Below are positions 1-8,304 of a DNA stretch of 64,000 nt, piece after piece; position 1 is the stretch's first letter, and every line of letters begins with the position of its first letter. Below the pieces are notes generated by a model. That model did not search any database. It was not told the origin of the DNA and saw only the letters and a list, made by a program, of their open reading frames with translations. Source of the DNA: JANWVO01 sp037446555 (GTDB taxonomy: Bacteria; Acidobacteriota; Terriglobia; Bryobacterales; Bryobacteraceae). The position numbers and the translations under genes are program-made. The DNA lies in the NCBI GenBank assembly GCA_037446555.1, contig JBBIIK010000019.1, positions 5,503 through 69,502 of the forward strand, read 5' to 3'.

Positions 1-160
1 TCAGCGTGAAAAGCTGCACCGGCTCGCCCGTGGGCATTTTTCCGAATTCCTGCACAGTCACGGTTCCTTTTGCTCCTCTCTCAACGGTCTTGCATGCCGC
101 AAAAAGCGCCGCGGCCGGAACTGCCGCCCGCATCGCCTCGCGGCGGGAAATTCGTCTCAT
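1..160 (-). CDS. galM: Aldose 1-epimerase (galactose mutarotase), partial at window edge
   Basis: Only the first 53 codons lie in the window; the rest runs off the left edge. The start ATG (158-160 on the complement) has a GGGAGG about 11 nt upstream and lies 3 nt after the stop of the beta-galactosidase gene, so the two form one transcription unit. The N terminus carries paired arginines (RRISRRE), a hydrophobic stretch and a lipobox-like LFAAC, so the protein is probably exported, perhaps by Tat, as a lipoprotein. The sequence after it (TVTVQEFGKM, then GEPVQLFTL) is the conserved opening of the galactose mutarotase family, which interconverts alpha and beta anomers of galactose or glucose. 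This fits a role directly after galactosidase action. The catalytic residues are not in the window, so the family call rests on the N-terminal motif and the neighbour. Confidence 0.7.
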   Translation of the reverse strand, partial: MRRISRREAMRAAVPAAALFAACKTVERGAKGTVTVQEFGKMPTGEPVQLFTL

Positions 161-163
161 GGG

Positions 164-3100
164 TCAGAAAACCTCCCTCGTTTTCCTGTCATAGGGCCCC
201 GCCACCGGCGACAGCCGGTAACGGAAAGACATCGCCTGCCCGGAATCGATCCGGTAGGCCGGCATCGGCAGCGCGTTCGGCGACCAACTGTCGATGCCGC
301 CCACGCCCATCTGCCTCCAGTCCAGGTTCACATACACCGGGCCCTGCGCCTGCATCTGGAAACTGTACGCCGCCCGCTCCATGTCCTCTTTCGTGTACTT
401 GCGCGCAGAAACGCTCAGCTCCGGCGCCCCGGCCGCCAGCAGCCCCGCGCCCTGCGCGTTGGTGAACGCCGTCCACCGCACGCCCGTCTTGTTGCCGTTC
501 TCCTGCGGCCGCGAATATTCCACCCACTCCTTCGCGACTGTGCTCCGGTACACGCCGATCCGCTCGAACTGCCGGTCGGCATATGTCTCCGCCGGACCGC
601 GCCCGTACCACGCCCAGTTCTCGTAACCGCGCGCCAGCACCAGCTCGCTCCCGAATCGCGGCATCATCGCACGCTTCTCCGCGCCGGGCTCGTAGCGCAA
701 TTCGACGATCACGTCGCCGCTGCCATGCACGGTGAGCGTCCACGCCGCCGTGGCCCCGCCCATTCCGTACAGTTCCGCCTTCACCCGGATCCGAGCGCTG
801 CGGCCGTCGATCCGCTCCACCTCCGCCTCGCGGATCGTCATCCGCGGCGCAGCATCGCGCCACAGCGTCCAGTTCTGCGCAGGATCGTTGGCGATCCGCG
901 TGCGCATCGACTTCCAGGCGCCCAGATCGTTGTCCGTCGGCGCCCGCCAGAAATCCGGCAACGGCCCGCGCTCCATCAGCAGCGCGCCCTGATACCGGTA
1001 ATCGATCAACGTGCCAACCGCCGGATCAAACACCGCCCGGAAGACCGGGCTCTTCAAAACGTACAGCGCCCCCTCGCGTTCGATCTCCAGCCCCGGCACC
1101 TTCGAGAAATCCGCCTTGGGCGCCGCAGGCGCATCCACGGGCAGCGCGAATTGCTCCCACGCAATCTCATGCCCCGCCGGCGCCCATCGCGTCGCGCTCT
1201 TCAGCCGGAAGCTCAGGTTGAGCCAGTACTCCACGCCAGGCTCGGGCGCAATCTGCGGCAGCGCGAGCGTGAACTCCTTCTCCTCGCCCGGTTCGATGTC
1301 GAGCGATGTGAGTTGCCCCGACGCGATTGTCTTGCCCGAAGCCGAAACGCTCCACTCGGTCGCGACGGAGTCCTTCGGGTTCAGGAAATGGAACCAGTTT
1401 TTCACCCGGATCCGCCCCTGCTTCAGATCCACGGGCGACGCGTGCAAATACCGGTATGCGTACTTGATTGCCGCCAGCCCCGGATGCGGCGTCCGGTCGC
1501 CGCTCACAAGCCCGTTGCAGTTGAAGTTGTTGTCGTTCTGCACCCGGCTCTTGTCTTCCCACCATCCGCCGTAGGCAAGGAAATTCGCCGCCGCCGCATT
1601 GCCCTTGTATTCCGGCGGCGCCGGCACCCGCAGCGACTGGTCCACCCAGTCCCACACGAACGCTCCCTGCGCGTTCGTCCCGGAATAGAAAATGTCCCAG
1701 TATTCTTTCAGTCCGCCGGTCGAATTTCCCATCGAGTGCGCGTATTCGCACAGCAGCAGCGGCTTGTCCGGCAGCTTCGCCGCCTCCTTCACCACTCTCT
1801 CCGGCGGCGAATACATGAACGAATTGATGTCGAAATTCACCCCGCCGTTCGCGCTCGATCCCTCGTAATGCCAAGGGCGCGACGGATCGCGCCGCTTCGC
1901 CCACTCGTAAGTCAGCTTCGCGTTCAGCCCGTCGCCGCTCTCGTTCCCCATCGACCAGATCACCACCGAGGGATGGTTCTTGTCCCGCTCCACCATCCGC
2001 TGCACCCGCTCCAGGTACGCTTTCGACCAGTCCGGCGATTCGGTGAGCAGGTTCCCCTTCGCCCCGTTGCCGTAATGGTGCGCTTCGATGTTCGCCTCGT
2101 CGATCACGTACAGCCCGTAGATGTCGCACAGCTCGTACCACAGCGGATGGTTCGGGTAGTGCGACGTGCGCACCGCGTTCACGTTGTTCCGCTTCATCAG
2201 CTCGATGTCGCGCACCATCAGCTCGCGCGTCATCACCTTGCCCGTCGCCGCCGAGTGCTCGTGGCGGTTGACGCCCTTGAACAGCACCATGCGCCCGTTC
2301 ACCAGCAGCTTGCCCCAGCGGATCTCCACCTTGCGGATGCCCACGCGCTGAGGGATCGCCTCGATCACCGCCCCGCGCGAGTCCTTCAGCGTCAGCAGCC
2401 CCTCGTAGAGATAGGGAATCTCGGCGCTCCACAGGCGCGCCTGCGGCACGTCCACCGTCAACTCCGTCTTCTCCGCGCACGGCGCGCTCGCCCTGCCTGC
2501 CGTTCTTCCCGCCGCGTCGCGCAGCTCGAACTCCAGCGTGCAGCCCTTCGGCTCCAGGACCTCCGCCTTCACCCGCACCCGCGCGTTGCGGTACGCCTCG
2601 TCCAGCTCCGCCTGCACCTCGAAGTCCCGCACGTGGGTGGGCGCCGTGGACCAAAGGAACACCTCGCGGTAGATGCCGCTCATCCGCCACATGTCCTGAT
2701 CCTCGAGATAGGCGCCGTCGCCGAACCGGTACACCTGCACCGCCAGAGTGTTGGCCCCCGGCTTCACGAGTTTCGTGATATTGAACTCCGCCGGCGTGCG
2801 GCTGTCCTCGTGATAGCCGGTCAATTCTCCGTTCACCCACACATAAAACGCCGAATCTACGCCCGCAAAATGCAGGTAAATCGTCCTGCCTTTCCACGTT
2901 TCTGGCACTGTGAAAGTCTGGCGGTAACTGCCCACCGGATTGAAATCGTAGGGCGGAGACGGCATCTTCCTCCGGTCCTGCGGAAACGGGTAGATCCAGT
3001 TCGTGTAGATCGGGATGTCGAATCCGTGCATCTGCCATACGCCCGGCACGGGCATCGTCCGCCACGACGAATCGTCGTATTGCGGGAGATGGAAGCCCGC

Positions 3101-3343
3101 CGGCCGGTCGGCCGGGCGCAGCACTCCGCGGAACTTCCAGTCGCCGTCGAGCGGCAGCCTCCAGGGCGATTTCGCCGGATCGAAGCTCCGCGCCGTCACG
3201 GCATCCGGGTACACCATCATCGTCGCGTGCGGCGGCTCCACTCCCACGCTGGTCACCGCCGGGTTGTCCCACTCGGGCGGCGCCGCGCAGGCGAGGGCGG
3301 CACACGCGGTTCCGGCCACCAAAAGCACACGGAAGACGTTCAT
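164..3343 (-). CDS. lacZ: Beta-galactosidase, glycoside hydrolase family 2, exported
   Basis: A 1059-residue GH2 enzyme that hydrolyses terminal beta-galactosides. The usual GH2 order is visible: sugar-binding domain (about 40-220), Ig-like domain, TIM barrel (about 335-630) and the large C-terminal beta-sandwich of LacZ-type enzymes. The acid/base glutamate is E468 in SMGNESGDG and the nucleophile E533 in CEYAHSMGNS. The chosen start (ATG at 3341-3343) has AGGAG 9 nt upstream and begins a signal peptide (MNVFRVLLVAGTACAALACA) with a possible lipobox cysteine; an upstream in-frame ATG at 3436 would bury that signal. Exported GH2 enzymes with the LacZ C domain are common in polysaccharide degraders. 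The mutarotase gene follows 3 nt downstream. The actual glycan substrate cannot be read from the sequence. Confidence 0.92.
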   Translation of the reverse strand: MNVFRVLLVAGTACAALACAAPPEWDNPAVTSVGVEPPHATMMVYPDAVTARSFDPAKSPWRLPLDGDWKFRGVLRPADRPAGFHLPQYDDSSWRTMPVPGVWQMHGFDIPIYTNWIYPFPQDRRKMPSPPYDFNPVGSYRQTFTVPETWKGRTIYLHFAGVDSAFYVWVNGELTGYHEDSRTPAEFNITKLVKPGANTLAVQVYRFGDGAYLEDQDMWRMSGIYREVFLWSTAPTHVRDFEVQAELDEAYRNARVRVKAEVLEPKGCTLEFELRDAAGRTAGRASAPCAEKTELTVDVPQARLWSAEIPYLYEGLLTLKDSRGAVIEAIPQRVGIRKVEIRWGKLLVNGRMVLFKGVNRHEHSAATGKVMTRELMVRDIELMKRNNVNAVRTSHYPNHPLWYELCDIYGLYVIDEANIEAHHYGNGAKGNLLTESPDWSKAYLERVQRMVERDKNHPSVVIWSMGNESGDGLNAKLTYEWAKRRDPSRPWHYEGSSANGGVNFDINSFMYSPPERVVKEAAKLPDKPLLLCEYAHSMGNSTGGLKEYWDIFYSGTNAQGAFVWDWVDQSLRVPAPPEYKGNAAAANFLAYGGWWEDKSRVQNDNNFNCNGLVSGDRTPHPGLAAIKYAYRYLHASPVDLKQGRIRVKNWFHFLNPKDSVATEWSVSASGKTIASGQLTSLDIEPGEEKEFTLALPQIAPEPGVEYWLNLSFRLKSATRWAPAGHEIAWEQFALPVDAPAAPKADFSKVPGLEIEREGALYVLKSPVFRAVFDPAVGTLIDYRYQGALLMERGPLPDFWRAPTDNDLGAWKSMRTRIANDPAQNWTLWRDAAPRMTIREAEVERIDGRSARIRVKAELYGMGGATAAWTLTVHGSGDVIVELRYEPGAEKRAMMPRFGSELVLARGYENWAWYGRGPAETYADRQFERIGVYRSTVAKEWVEYSRPQENGNKTGVRWTAFTNAQGAGLLAAGAPELSVSARKYTKEDMERAAYSFQMQAQGPVYVNLDWRQMGVGGIDSWSPNALPMPAYRIDSGQAMSFRYRLSPVAGPYDRKTREVF

Positions 3344-3468
3344 ATGAATTCGCTCCTGAAAGTCCGAAAGAGACGATATCACAACTGCATGCGCTTGCAC
3401 CGCGCGCCCCGCTTGCCGTTCGCATATCATGAACACGGAACCGCGCTCCCGCGCGGGGAGGAGCCGCC

Positions 3469-3774
3469 ATGTTGATCGTTCATGTCCATGTCTCGGTGAA
3501 ACCGGAATCCATCGAAGCCTTCCGCCAGGCGACGATGGAAAACGCCTCCGCCAGCCTCAACGAGCCCGGCGTGGCCCGCTTCGACGTCATCCAGCAGATG
3601 GACGATCCCGCGAAGTTCGTCCTTGTCGAGGTCTACCGCTCGCCGGAAGCCGCAGCCGCGCACAAGGAAACCGCCCACTACGCGAAGTGGCGCGACACGG
3701 TCGCCCCGATGATGGCGCAGCCGCGCACGAGCGTGAGGTACTCCAACGTCTTTCCTCTCGACGAAGGCTGGTGA
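3469..3774 (+). CDS. Antibiotic biosynthesis monooxygenase (ABM) family protein, LsrG-like
   Basis: A 101-residue single ABM-fold protein. It has the family pattern of a beta strand (IVHVHVSVKPE), the FDVIQ strand, a FVLVEVYRSPEAAAAHKETAHY block with the conserved histidines, and a YSNVFP ending resembling the AI-2-processing isomerase LsrG and small quinol monooxygenases. ABM proteins act as dimers on aromatic, quinol or sugar-phosphate-like substrates without a bound cofactor. A GGGGAGGAG ribosome site precedes the ATG. The gene is 4 nt ahead of an iron-dependent alcohol dehydrogenase and opens the corrinoid methyltransferase cluster, so it may process the demethylated product. That role is an inference. 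The gene is divergent from lacZ. Confidence 0.75.
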   Translation: MLIVHVHVSVKPESIEAFRQATMENASASLNEPGVARFDVIQQMDDPAKFVLVEVYRSPEAAAAHKETAHYAKWRDTVAPMMAQPRTSVRYSNVFPLDEGW

Positions 3775-3778
3775 GCGC

Positions 3779-4942
3779 ATGACGTGGGAGTTCTCGACCG
3801 CGGCGCGCATCGTCTTCGGCCCGGGCGCCGCCAGCCAGATTGCCCCCGCCGCCCGCGCTTTCGGCGCGCGCGCCCTGCTCGTCACCGGGCGCAAGCCGCG
3901 CCACGCCGCGCGGCTCGTCGCGGATCTTCATAACGCCGGCGTCGGCTGCACGCCCTTGCCCACCTCCGGCGAGCCCACGCTCGACACCGTGCGCGCGGGT
4001 GTCGAAACCGCGCGCCGCGAGGGCTGCGATCTGGTGATCGCCTGCGGCGGCGGCAGCGCCATCGACGCCGGCAAAGCCATCGCCGCCATGCTCGCCAACC
4101 CCGGCGACGTCCTCGAATATCTCGAGGTCATCGGCGGCGCGCAGCCGCTCCGCGCCGCGCCCGTGCCGTTCATCGCCGTGCCCACCACCGCGGGCGCCGG
4201 CAGCGAAGCCACGCGCAACGCCGTTCTCCAATCGCCCGAACACGGCGTGAAAGCGAGCCTCCGCAGCCCGCTGCTGCTGCCGCGTCTTGCCGTGGTCGAT
4301 CCCGAACTCACGCTCTCCGCGCCGCCCGAGGTCACTGCCGCCACCGGGTTGGACGCGCTTTCGCAGTTGCTCGAACCCTTCGTCAGCCTGCGCGCCAATC
4401 CCTTCACCGACATGCTCTGCCGCGAGGGTTTGCGCCGCGCCGCCCGCTCGCTGCGCCGTGCATTCGAGGACGGAAACGATCTGGATGCGCGCACCGACAT
4501 GTCGCTCGCCAGCCTGCTGAGCGGCATGGCTCTGGCCAATGCCGGGCTCGGCGCCGTGCACGGTTTCGCCGCTCCCATCGGCGGCGCCTTCCCTGCCCCG
4601 CACGGCGCCGTCTGCGCGGCGCTGCTTGCGCCCGTCACGCGCGCGAACCTGCGCGCCCTGCGCCTGCGCGATCCGCACAGCCCGGCACTCCAGCGGTATG
4701 AGGAAGCCGCGCGCATTCTCGATGCCGGCGCGCAGGGCGCCGGCTCGCTGGTGGAATGGCTCGATGAGATCCGCAACGCACTTCGCATTCCGCCGCTGGC
4801 TGCCTACGGGATTCGCGAAGCGGACATTCCGCAATTGTGCGACAAGGCCGCGCGCGCCAGCAGCATGAAGGGCAATCCGGTTCCGCTCGCAAAGGAGGAG
4901 CTGCACGCGGTGCTGGCCGAGGCGCTGGGCGCGCCGCGTTGA
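3779..4942 (+). CDS. Iron-containing alcohol dehydrogenase family protein
   Basis: A 387-residue protein of the group III (iron-type) NAD(P)-dependent alcohol dehydrogenases. It has the nucleotide-binding GGGSAIDAGKA (90-100), the PTTAGAGSEAT loop and the metal-site region. Of the usual four ligands, D192, H261 and H275 are present, but the second (normally His in DALTH) is Gln here, in GLDALSQ (Q196), and the nearby HGxAHP histidine is Ala (HGFAAP). Such Gln variants may use a different metal or substrate. The gene lies between the ABM protein and the corrinoid protein on the same strand, so it may oxidise or reduce an alcohol/aldehyde tied to the methyl-transfer substrate; maleylacetate reductase-like activity is another possibility. 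Confidence 0.85.
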   Translation: MTWEFSTAARIVFGPGAASQIAPAARAFGARALLVTGRKPRHAARLVADLHNAGVGCTPLPTSGEPTLDTVRAGVETARREGCDLVIACGGGSAIDAGKAIAAMLANPGDVLEYLEVIGGAQPLRAAPVPFIAVPTTAGAGSEATRNAVLQSPEHGVKASLRSPLLLPRLAVVDPELTLSAPPEVTAATGLDALSQLLEPFVSLRANPFTDMLCREGLRRAARSLRRAFEDGNDLDARTDMSLASLLSGMALANAGLGAVHGFAAPIGGAFPAPHGAVCAALLAPVTRANLRALRLRDPHSPALQRYEEAARILDAGAQGAGSLVEWLDEIRNALRIPPLAAYGIREADIPQLCDKAARASSMKGNPVPLAKEELHAVLAEALGAPR

Positions 4943-5028
4943 CCGGTTCAGGAGATTTCGATACGCTTGTCCCAGCCCCGCGCGGCGGCGTTGCGGCATT
5001 CGCCGGCCGGCGGGCCAAGGAGTCTCGC

Positions 5029-5667
5029 ATGGCTGACCTTCAGAAACTCTACGACGCGGTGCTCAACGGCGATCAGAAAACGGCGGTGGCTGTCACACAG
5101 GAAGCTTTGGCCGAAGGCTGCGACCCGATGGAGCTGATCACGAAGCACATGGTGCCCGCCATGGACGAGGTGGGCAGGCGCTTCGAATGTGAAGAGTACT
5201 TCGTGCCGGAGCTGCTGCTTTCGGCGCGCGCCATGAAGGGCGCGCTGGAACTTTTGCGGCCGCTGCTTGCAGCCAGCGGCGCCGAACCTGTGGGCCGCGT
5301 CGTGATCGGAACCGTGAAGGGCGACCTCCACGACATCGGCAAGAACCTGGTCGCTTCCATGCTCGAGGGCGGCGGTTTCGAGGTGATCGATCTCGGCGCC
5401 GACGTGCCACCGGAAAAGTTCATTGACTCCGTGCGCGAAAAGAGCGCTCACATTGTCGCCCTTTCGGCGCTCCTCACTGTTACCATGCCTTCGATGCGTA
5501 AGACCATCGAGGCGCTCGAGCAGGCGGGCGTGCGCAGCAATGTGAAAGTGATGGTCGGCGGCGCGCCGGTGACGGCGCAGTTTGCCGCCGAGATCGGCGC
5601 CGACGGCTACGGGGAAAACGCCACCGCCGCCGTCGCTCTCGCCCGCAAATTCGCACAGGCAGGCTAG
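5029..5667 (+). CDS. Corrinoid (B12-binding) methyltransferase protein, MtaC/MtbC/MttC type
   Basis: A 212-residue methyl carrier. Residues 1-80 are the four-helix cap (MetH-type B12-binding domain 1) and 85-212 the Rossmann B12 domain, with the signature D99-x-H101-x2-G104 in KGDLHDIGKNLV; H101 would be the lower cobalt ligand. SALLTVTM and VMVGGAPVT line the nucleotide loop. These proteins carry a methyl group on Co(III) between a substrate-specific methyltransferase (MT1) and an acceptor methyltransferase (MT2). The start ATG at 5029 has AAGGAG 7 nt upstream and gives the normal family N terminus; a longer reading frame upstream lacks similarity. The next gene begins 5 nt downstream. Confidence 0.93.
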   Translation: MADLQKLYDAVLNGDQKTAVAVTQEALAEGCDPMELITKHMVPAMDEVGRRFECEEYFVPELLLSARAMKGALELLRPLLAASGAEPVGRVVIGTVKGDLHDIGKNLVASMLEGGGFEVIDLGADVPPEKFIDSVREKSAHIVALSALLTVTMPSMRKTIEALEQAGVRSNVKVMVGGAPVTAQFAAEIGADGYGENATAAVALARKFAQAG

Positions 5668-5672
5668 CCCCA

Positions 5673-6545
5673 ATGTCCCGGCTCGAGGAGTGGATCGCCG
5701 GCGGCGTCGTCATCACCGACGGCGCATGGGGCACGAGGCTTCAGGAACTGGGCCTAGAGCCCGGCGCGCTGCCCGACGCGTGGAATCTCGAGCACCCGGA
5801 GCGCGTCGAGCAGGTGGCGCGGGAGTATGTGGAAGCGGACAGCGAGGTGATCCTGACCAACACCTTCCGCTCGAACCGCATCACGCTCGCCGGGGCGGGA
5901 CTGGAAGGACGCGCCAGCGAGATCAACGCCGCGGGCGTGGCCATCAGCCGGCGCGCGGCGGCGGGGCGCGCCCGTGTCACCGCATCCATCGGACCATCGG
6001 GCAAGATGCTGATGACGGGAGAGGTCACCCCCGCCGAGCTTCACGCCGCGTTCCTCGAACAGGCCCGGGCGCTGGCCGAGGCCGGCGCGGACGCCCTGCT
6101 GATCGAGACGATGAGCGATCTGGAGGAGGCGCGCATCGCCCTGCGCGGCGCGCGCTCCACCGGCTTGCCCGTCATCGTTTCCTTTGCCTTCGACGCGGGC
6201 AGGAACCGCGACCGCACGATGATGGGCGTGACGCCGGGGCAGGCGGCCGCGGAGATGGCGGCCGAGGGCGCCGAGGCGGTGGGCGCCAACTGCGGCGCGG
6301 GCATTGACCGGTTGGTCTCGATCTGCGCCCGGATGCGGGCCGCTTGTTCTTTGCCGCTGTGGATCAAGGCCAATGCGGGGCTGCCCGAGTGGCGCGACGG
6401 CCGCGCCGTTTATTCGACGGCGCCGAGGGACTTCGCCGCTTATCTGGCGCCGCTGAAGGAAGCCGGCGCCTCCTTTGTCGGCGGCTGCTGCGGAACGACG
6501 CCCGAATTCATCCGCGCCCTCGCCGCCGCCCGGGAGTCCCTATGA
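5673..6545 (+). CDS. Homocysteine S-methyltransferase family protein (methyl acceptor side)
   Basis: A 290-residue TIM-barrel protein of the same family as the N-terminal domain of cobalamin methionine synthase (MetH) and betaine-homocysteine methyltransferase. The zinc/thiol ligands are intact: C207 in GANCGAG and C272-C273 in GGCCGTTP. The opening TDGAWGTRLQ and the ILTNTFRSN block are typical. It lacks the folate, B12 and activation domains of MetH, but a separate B12 protein is encoded 5 nt upstream, so the two could act as a split methionine synthase-like pair. I infer the role of MT2: passing the methyl group from the corrinoid protein to homocysteine or another thiol. It overlaps the next gene by an ATGA junction. 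Confidence 0.88.
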   Translation: MSRLEEWIAGGVVITDGAWGTRLQELGLEPGALPDAWNLEHPERVEQVAREYVEADSEVILTNTFRSNRITLAGAGLEGRASEINAAGVAISRRAAAGRARVTASIGPSGKMLMTGEVTPAELHAAFLEQARALAEAGADALLIETMSDLEEARIALRGARSTGLPVIVSFAFDAGRNRDRTMMGVTPGQAAAEMAAEGAEAVGANCGAGIDRLVSICARMRAACSLPLWIKANAGLPEWRDGRAVYSTAPRDFAAYLAPLKEAGASFVGGCCGTTPEFIRALAAARESL

Positions 6546-7294
6546 AGCTGCGCCTCATCAGTTGCGAGGTGCTCTACCGCGAGATGTGCGACGCGGTGGC
6601 GCGCTCGCCGCACCAGGTGGACACCGAGTTCCTGCCCAAGGGTTGGCACGATCTCGGCGGCAAGCGCATGGCGGCGCTGATCCAGGAGCGCGTCGACGCC
6701 GTGCCGGCAGGCGGCTATGACGCCATCCTGCTCGGCTACGGGCTGTGCGGCAACGGGCTGGACGGCATCGAGGCGCGGCACACCATGCTCGTGCTGCCCC
6801 GCTCCCACGACTGCATCGCCCTGCTGATGGGCGGGCGCGCGCGCTACCAGGAATTCTTTGAGGAATTCCCGGGAACTTTCTACCGTTCGACGGGGTGGCT
6901 GGAGCGGGGCAAAGGGCTGAAGCAACTGACCCATGGAACCACGGGCCTGGACGCTTCGCTTGAGCAATTTATCGAAAAATACGGCGAAGAAAACGGCCGC
7001 TATTTGTACGAGGAACTCACTCGGTACCGCTCCGCCTACCAGCGGCTGGTATACATCGAAACCGGGCTGGAGCCCGACGGGCGGTTCGAAGAAGAGGCGC
7101 GCTGGGAAGCCGCCGAACACGGTTGGGAGTTCCGCAAGATTCGCGGGAGCCTCGAGCTGTTCCGCCGGCTGGTGAACGGCGCCTGGAGCGGCGAAGACTT
7201 CCTGCTGGTCCAGCCTGGCGAGCGGGTGCACGCCACCTACGATGACGCGGTGGTGCGGATCGAACCGGCGCAGGAGAAGGAGGCTCTCCGGTGA
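6542..7294 (+). CDS. DUF1638 family protein
   Basis: A 250-residue protein starting MKLRLISCEVLYREM, with the DUF1638 landmarks: a short cysteine-bearing N terminus, ILLGYGLCGNGLDGI (C72 region), a PRSHDCIALLMG segment, and conserved acidic and aromatic residues after it (FYRSTGWLE). The family has no established reaction. It is repeatedly found beside corrinoid methyltransferases in methanogens and anaerobes, and the three Cys (SCEV, GLCG, HDC) with His look able to bind a metal. Its ATG overlaps the stop of the homocysteine methyltransferase gene (ATGA), and its stop overlaps the GTG of the UroD-like gene, so it is translated as part of this pathway. Possible roles are corrinoid loading, a methyltransferase or a scaffold; none is proved. 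Confidence 0.82.
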   Translation: MKLRLISCEVLYREMCDAVARSPHQVDTEFLPKGWHDLGGKRMAALIQERVDAVPAGGYDAILLGYGLCGNGLDGIEARHTMLVLPRSHDCIALLMGGRARYQEFFEEFPGTFYRSTGWLERGKGLKQLTHGTTGLDASLEQFIEKYGEENGRYLYEELTRYRSAYQRLVYIETGLEPDGRFEEEARWEAAEHGWEFRKIRGSLELFRRLVNGAWSGEDFLLVQPGERVHATYDDAVVRIEPAQEKEALR

Positions 7295-8304
7295 CAGGCA
7301 AGGAACGCATCCTGGCGCGCATCCGGCACGAGCAGCCCGACTGCCTGCCGCTGATGCCCATCACGATGATGTTCGCCGCCGACGTGGCGGGAGTTCGCTA
7401 TGGCGACTACGCCCGCGACCACCGCGTGCTGGCGCGGGCGCAGCTCGCCGTGGCGCGGCGGTTCGGCTTCGATTACGTCAGCGCCATTTCGGATCCGGCA
7501 CGGGAGACGGCGGATCTGGGCGGCGCGATCGAGTGGTTCGAGGATCAGCCGCCGGCGGTGATCGAAAGCCGGGCCGTCCTGCACGAGAAGAGCGTGCTTG
7601 ACCGTCTGCCTGTGCCTGATCCGCTCGCGCCCGGGAGCCGCATGAAGGACCGCGTCGACGGCGTGGCGCTGCTCAGGCAGGAGGCGGGAGACGAGCTGAT
7701 CGTCGAAGGGTGGGTGGAGGGTCCGTGCGCGCTCGGCGCGGACTTGCGCGGGCTGAACACCCTGATGCTCGACTTCATCGACGATCCGCCCTTTGTCGAG
7801 GCGCTGTTCGATTATTGCGTGCGGCTCGAGATTGAATTTGCGCGCGCGCAGGCGGGGGCGGGCGCCACGCTGATCGGCATCGGCGACGCGGCGGCGTCGC
7901 TGGTCGGCCCCCGGCTCTACGATCAATACGTGCTGCCCTTCGAAAAGAAATTGGTGGCGGAAATCCGGAATTTCGGCGTACCCGTGCGGCTGCATATTTG
8001 CGGAAATACGCGTAAAATTGCGAAGGGCATGGATGAAACGGGGGCCGATATCGTGGACCTGGACTTCCTGACGCCCATGGCCGAGGCCCGCGCGGCGATG
8101 CCGGAGCCGCAGGTGCTGCTGGGCAATATCGACCCCGTAAGGGTGCTGCGCGACGGAACCCCGGAGCAGGTGGAGGCGGCGCTGGAGGAGTGCTGGCGCG
8201 CCGCAGGTCCGTCCTACATCGCCGGTCCTGGGTGCGAGACGCCGCGCGGCACGCCGGCGGAGAACATGGAAGCGATGGCGCGCTTTGCGCGCAGCCGGCA
8301 GTGA
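7291..8304 (+). CDS. Uroporphyrinogen decarboxylase-family methyltransferase (MtaA/CmuA/O-demethylase type)
   Basis: A 337-residue UroD-fold protein that is a methyltransferase rather than a heme enzyme. It keeps the zinc-site H235-x-C237 in RLHICGNT and C315 in GPGCETP that MtaA-like enzymes use to activate a thiol or substrate, and lacks a heme-pathway context. Family members serve as MT1 (CmuA, O-demethylases of acetogens) or MT2 (MtaA). As a homocysteine-type MT2 is already encoded two genes upstream, MT1 demethylating the growth substrate is the better guess here. Translation starts at GTG (7291) with GGAGG 9 nt upstream, overlapping the DUF1638 stop; its own stop overlaps the next GTG. 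Confidence 0.88.
   Translation: MTGKERILARIRHEQPDCLPLMPITMMFAADVAGVRYGDYARDHRVLARAQLAVARRFGFDYVSAISDPARETADLGGAIEWFEDQPPAVIESRAVLHEKSVLDRLPVPDPLAPGSRMKDRVDGVALLRQEAGDELIVEGWVEGPCALGADLRGLNTLMLDFIDDPPFVEALFDYCVRLEIEFARAQAGAGATLIGIGDAAASLVGPRLYDQYVLPFEKKLVAEIRNFGVPVRLHICGNTRKIAKGMDETGADIVDLDFLTPMAEARAAMPEPQVLLGNIDPVRVLRDGTPEQVEAALEECWRAAGPSYIAGPGCETPRGTPAENMEAMARFARSRQ

Noticed and set aside
725..3475. 916-residue open frame opposite the beta-galactosidase gene
   Set aside because: GC-rich shadow: no recognisable motifs, arginine/histidine-rich, and the GH2 gene on the other strand is clear.
4943..5028. Possible cobalamin riboswitch before the corrinoid protein gene
   Set aside because: The gap is only 86 nt, too short for a B12 riboswitch, and no B12-box sequence is visible.
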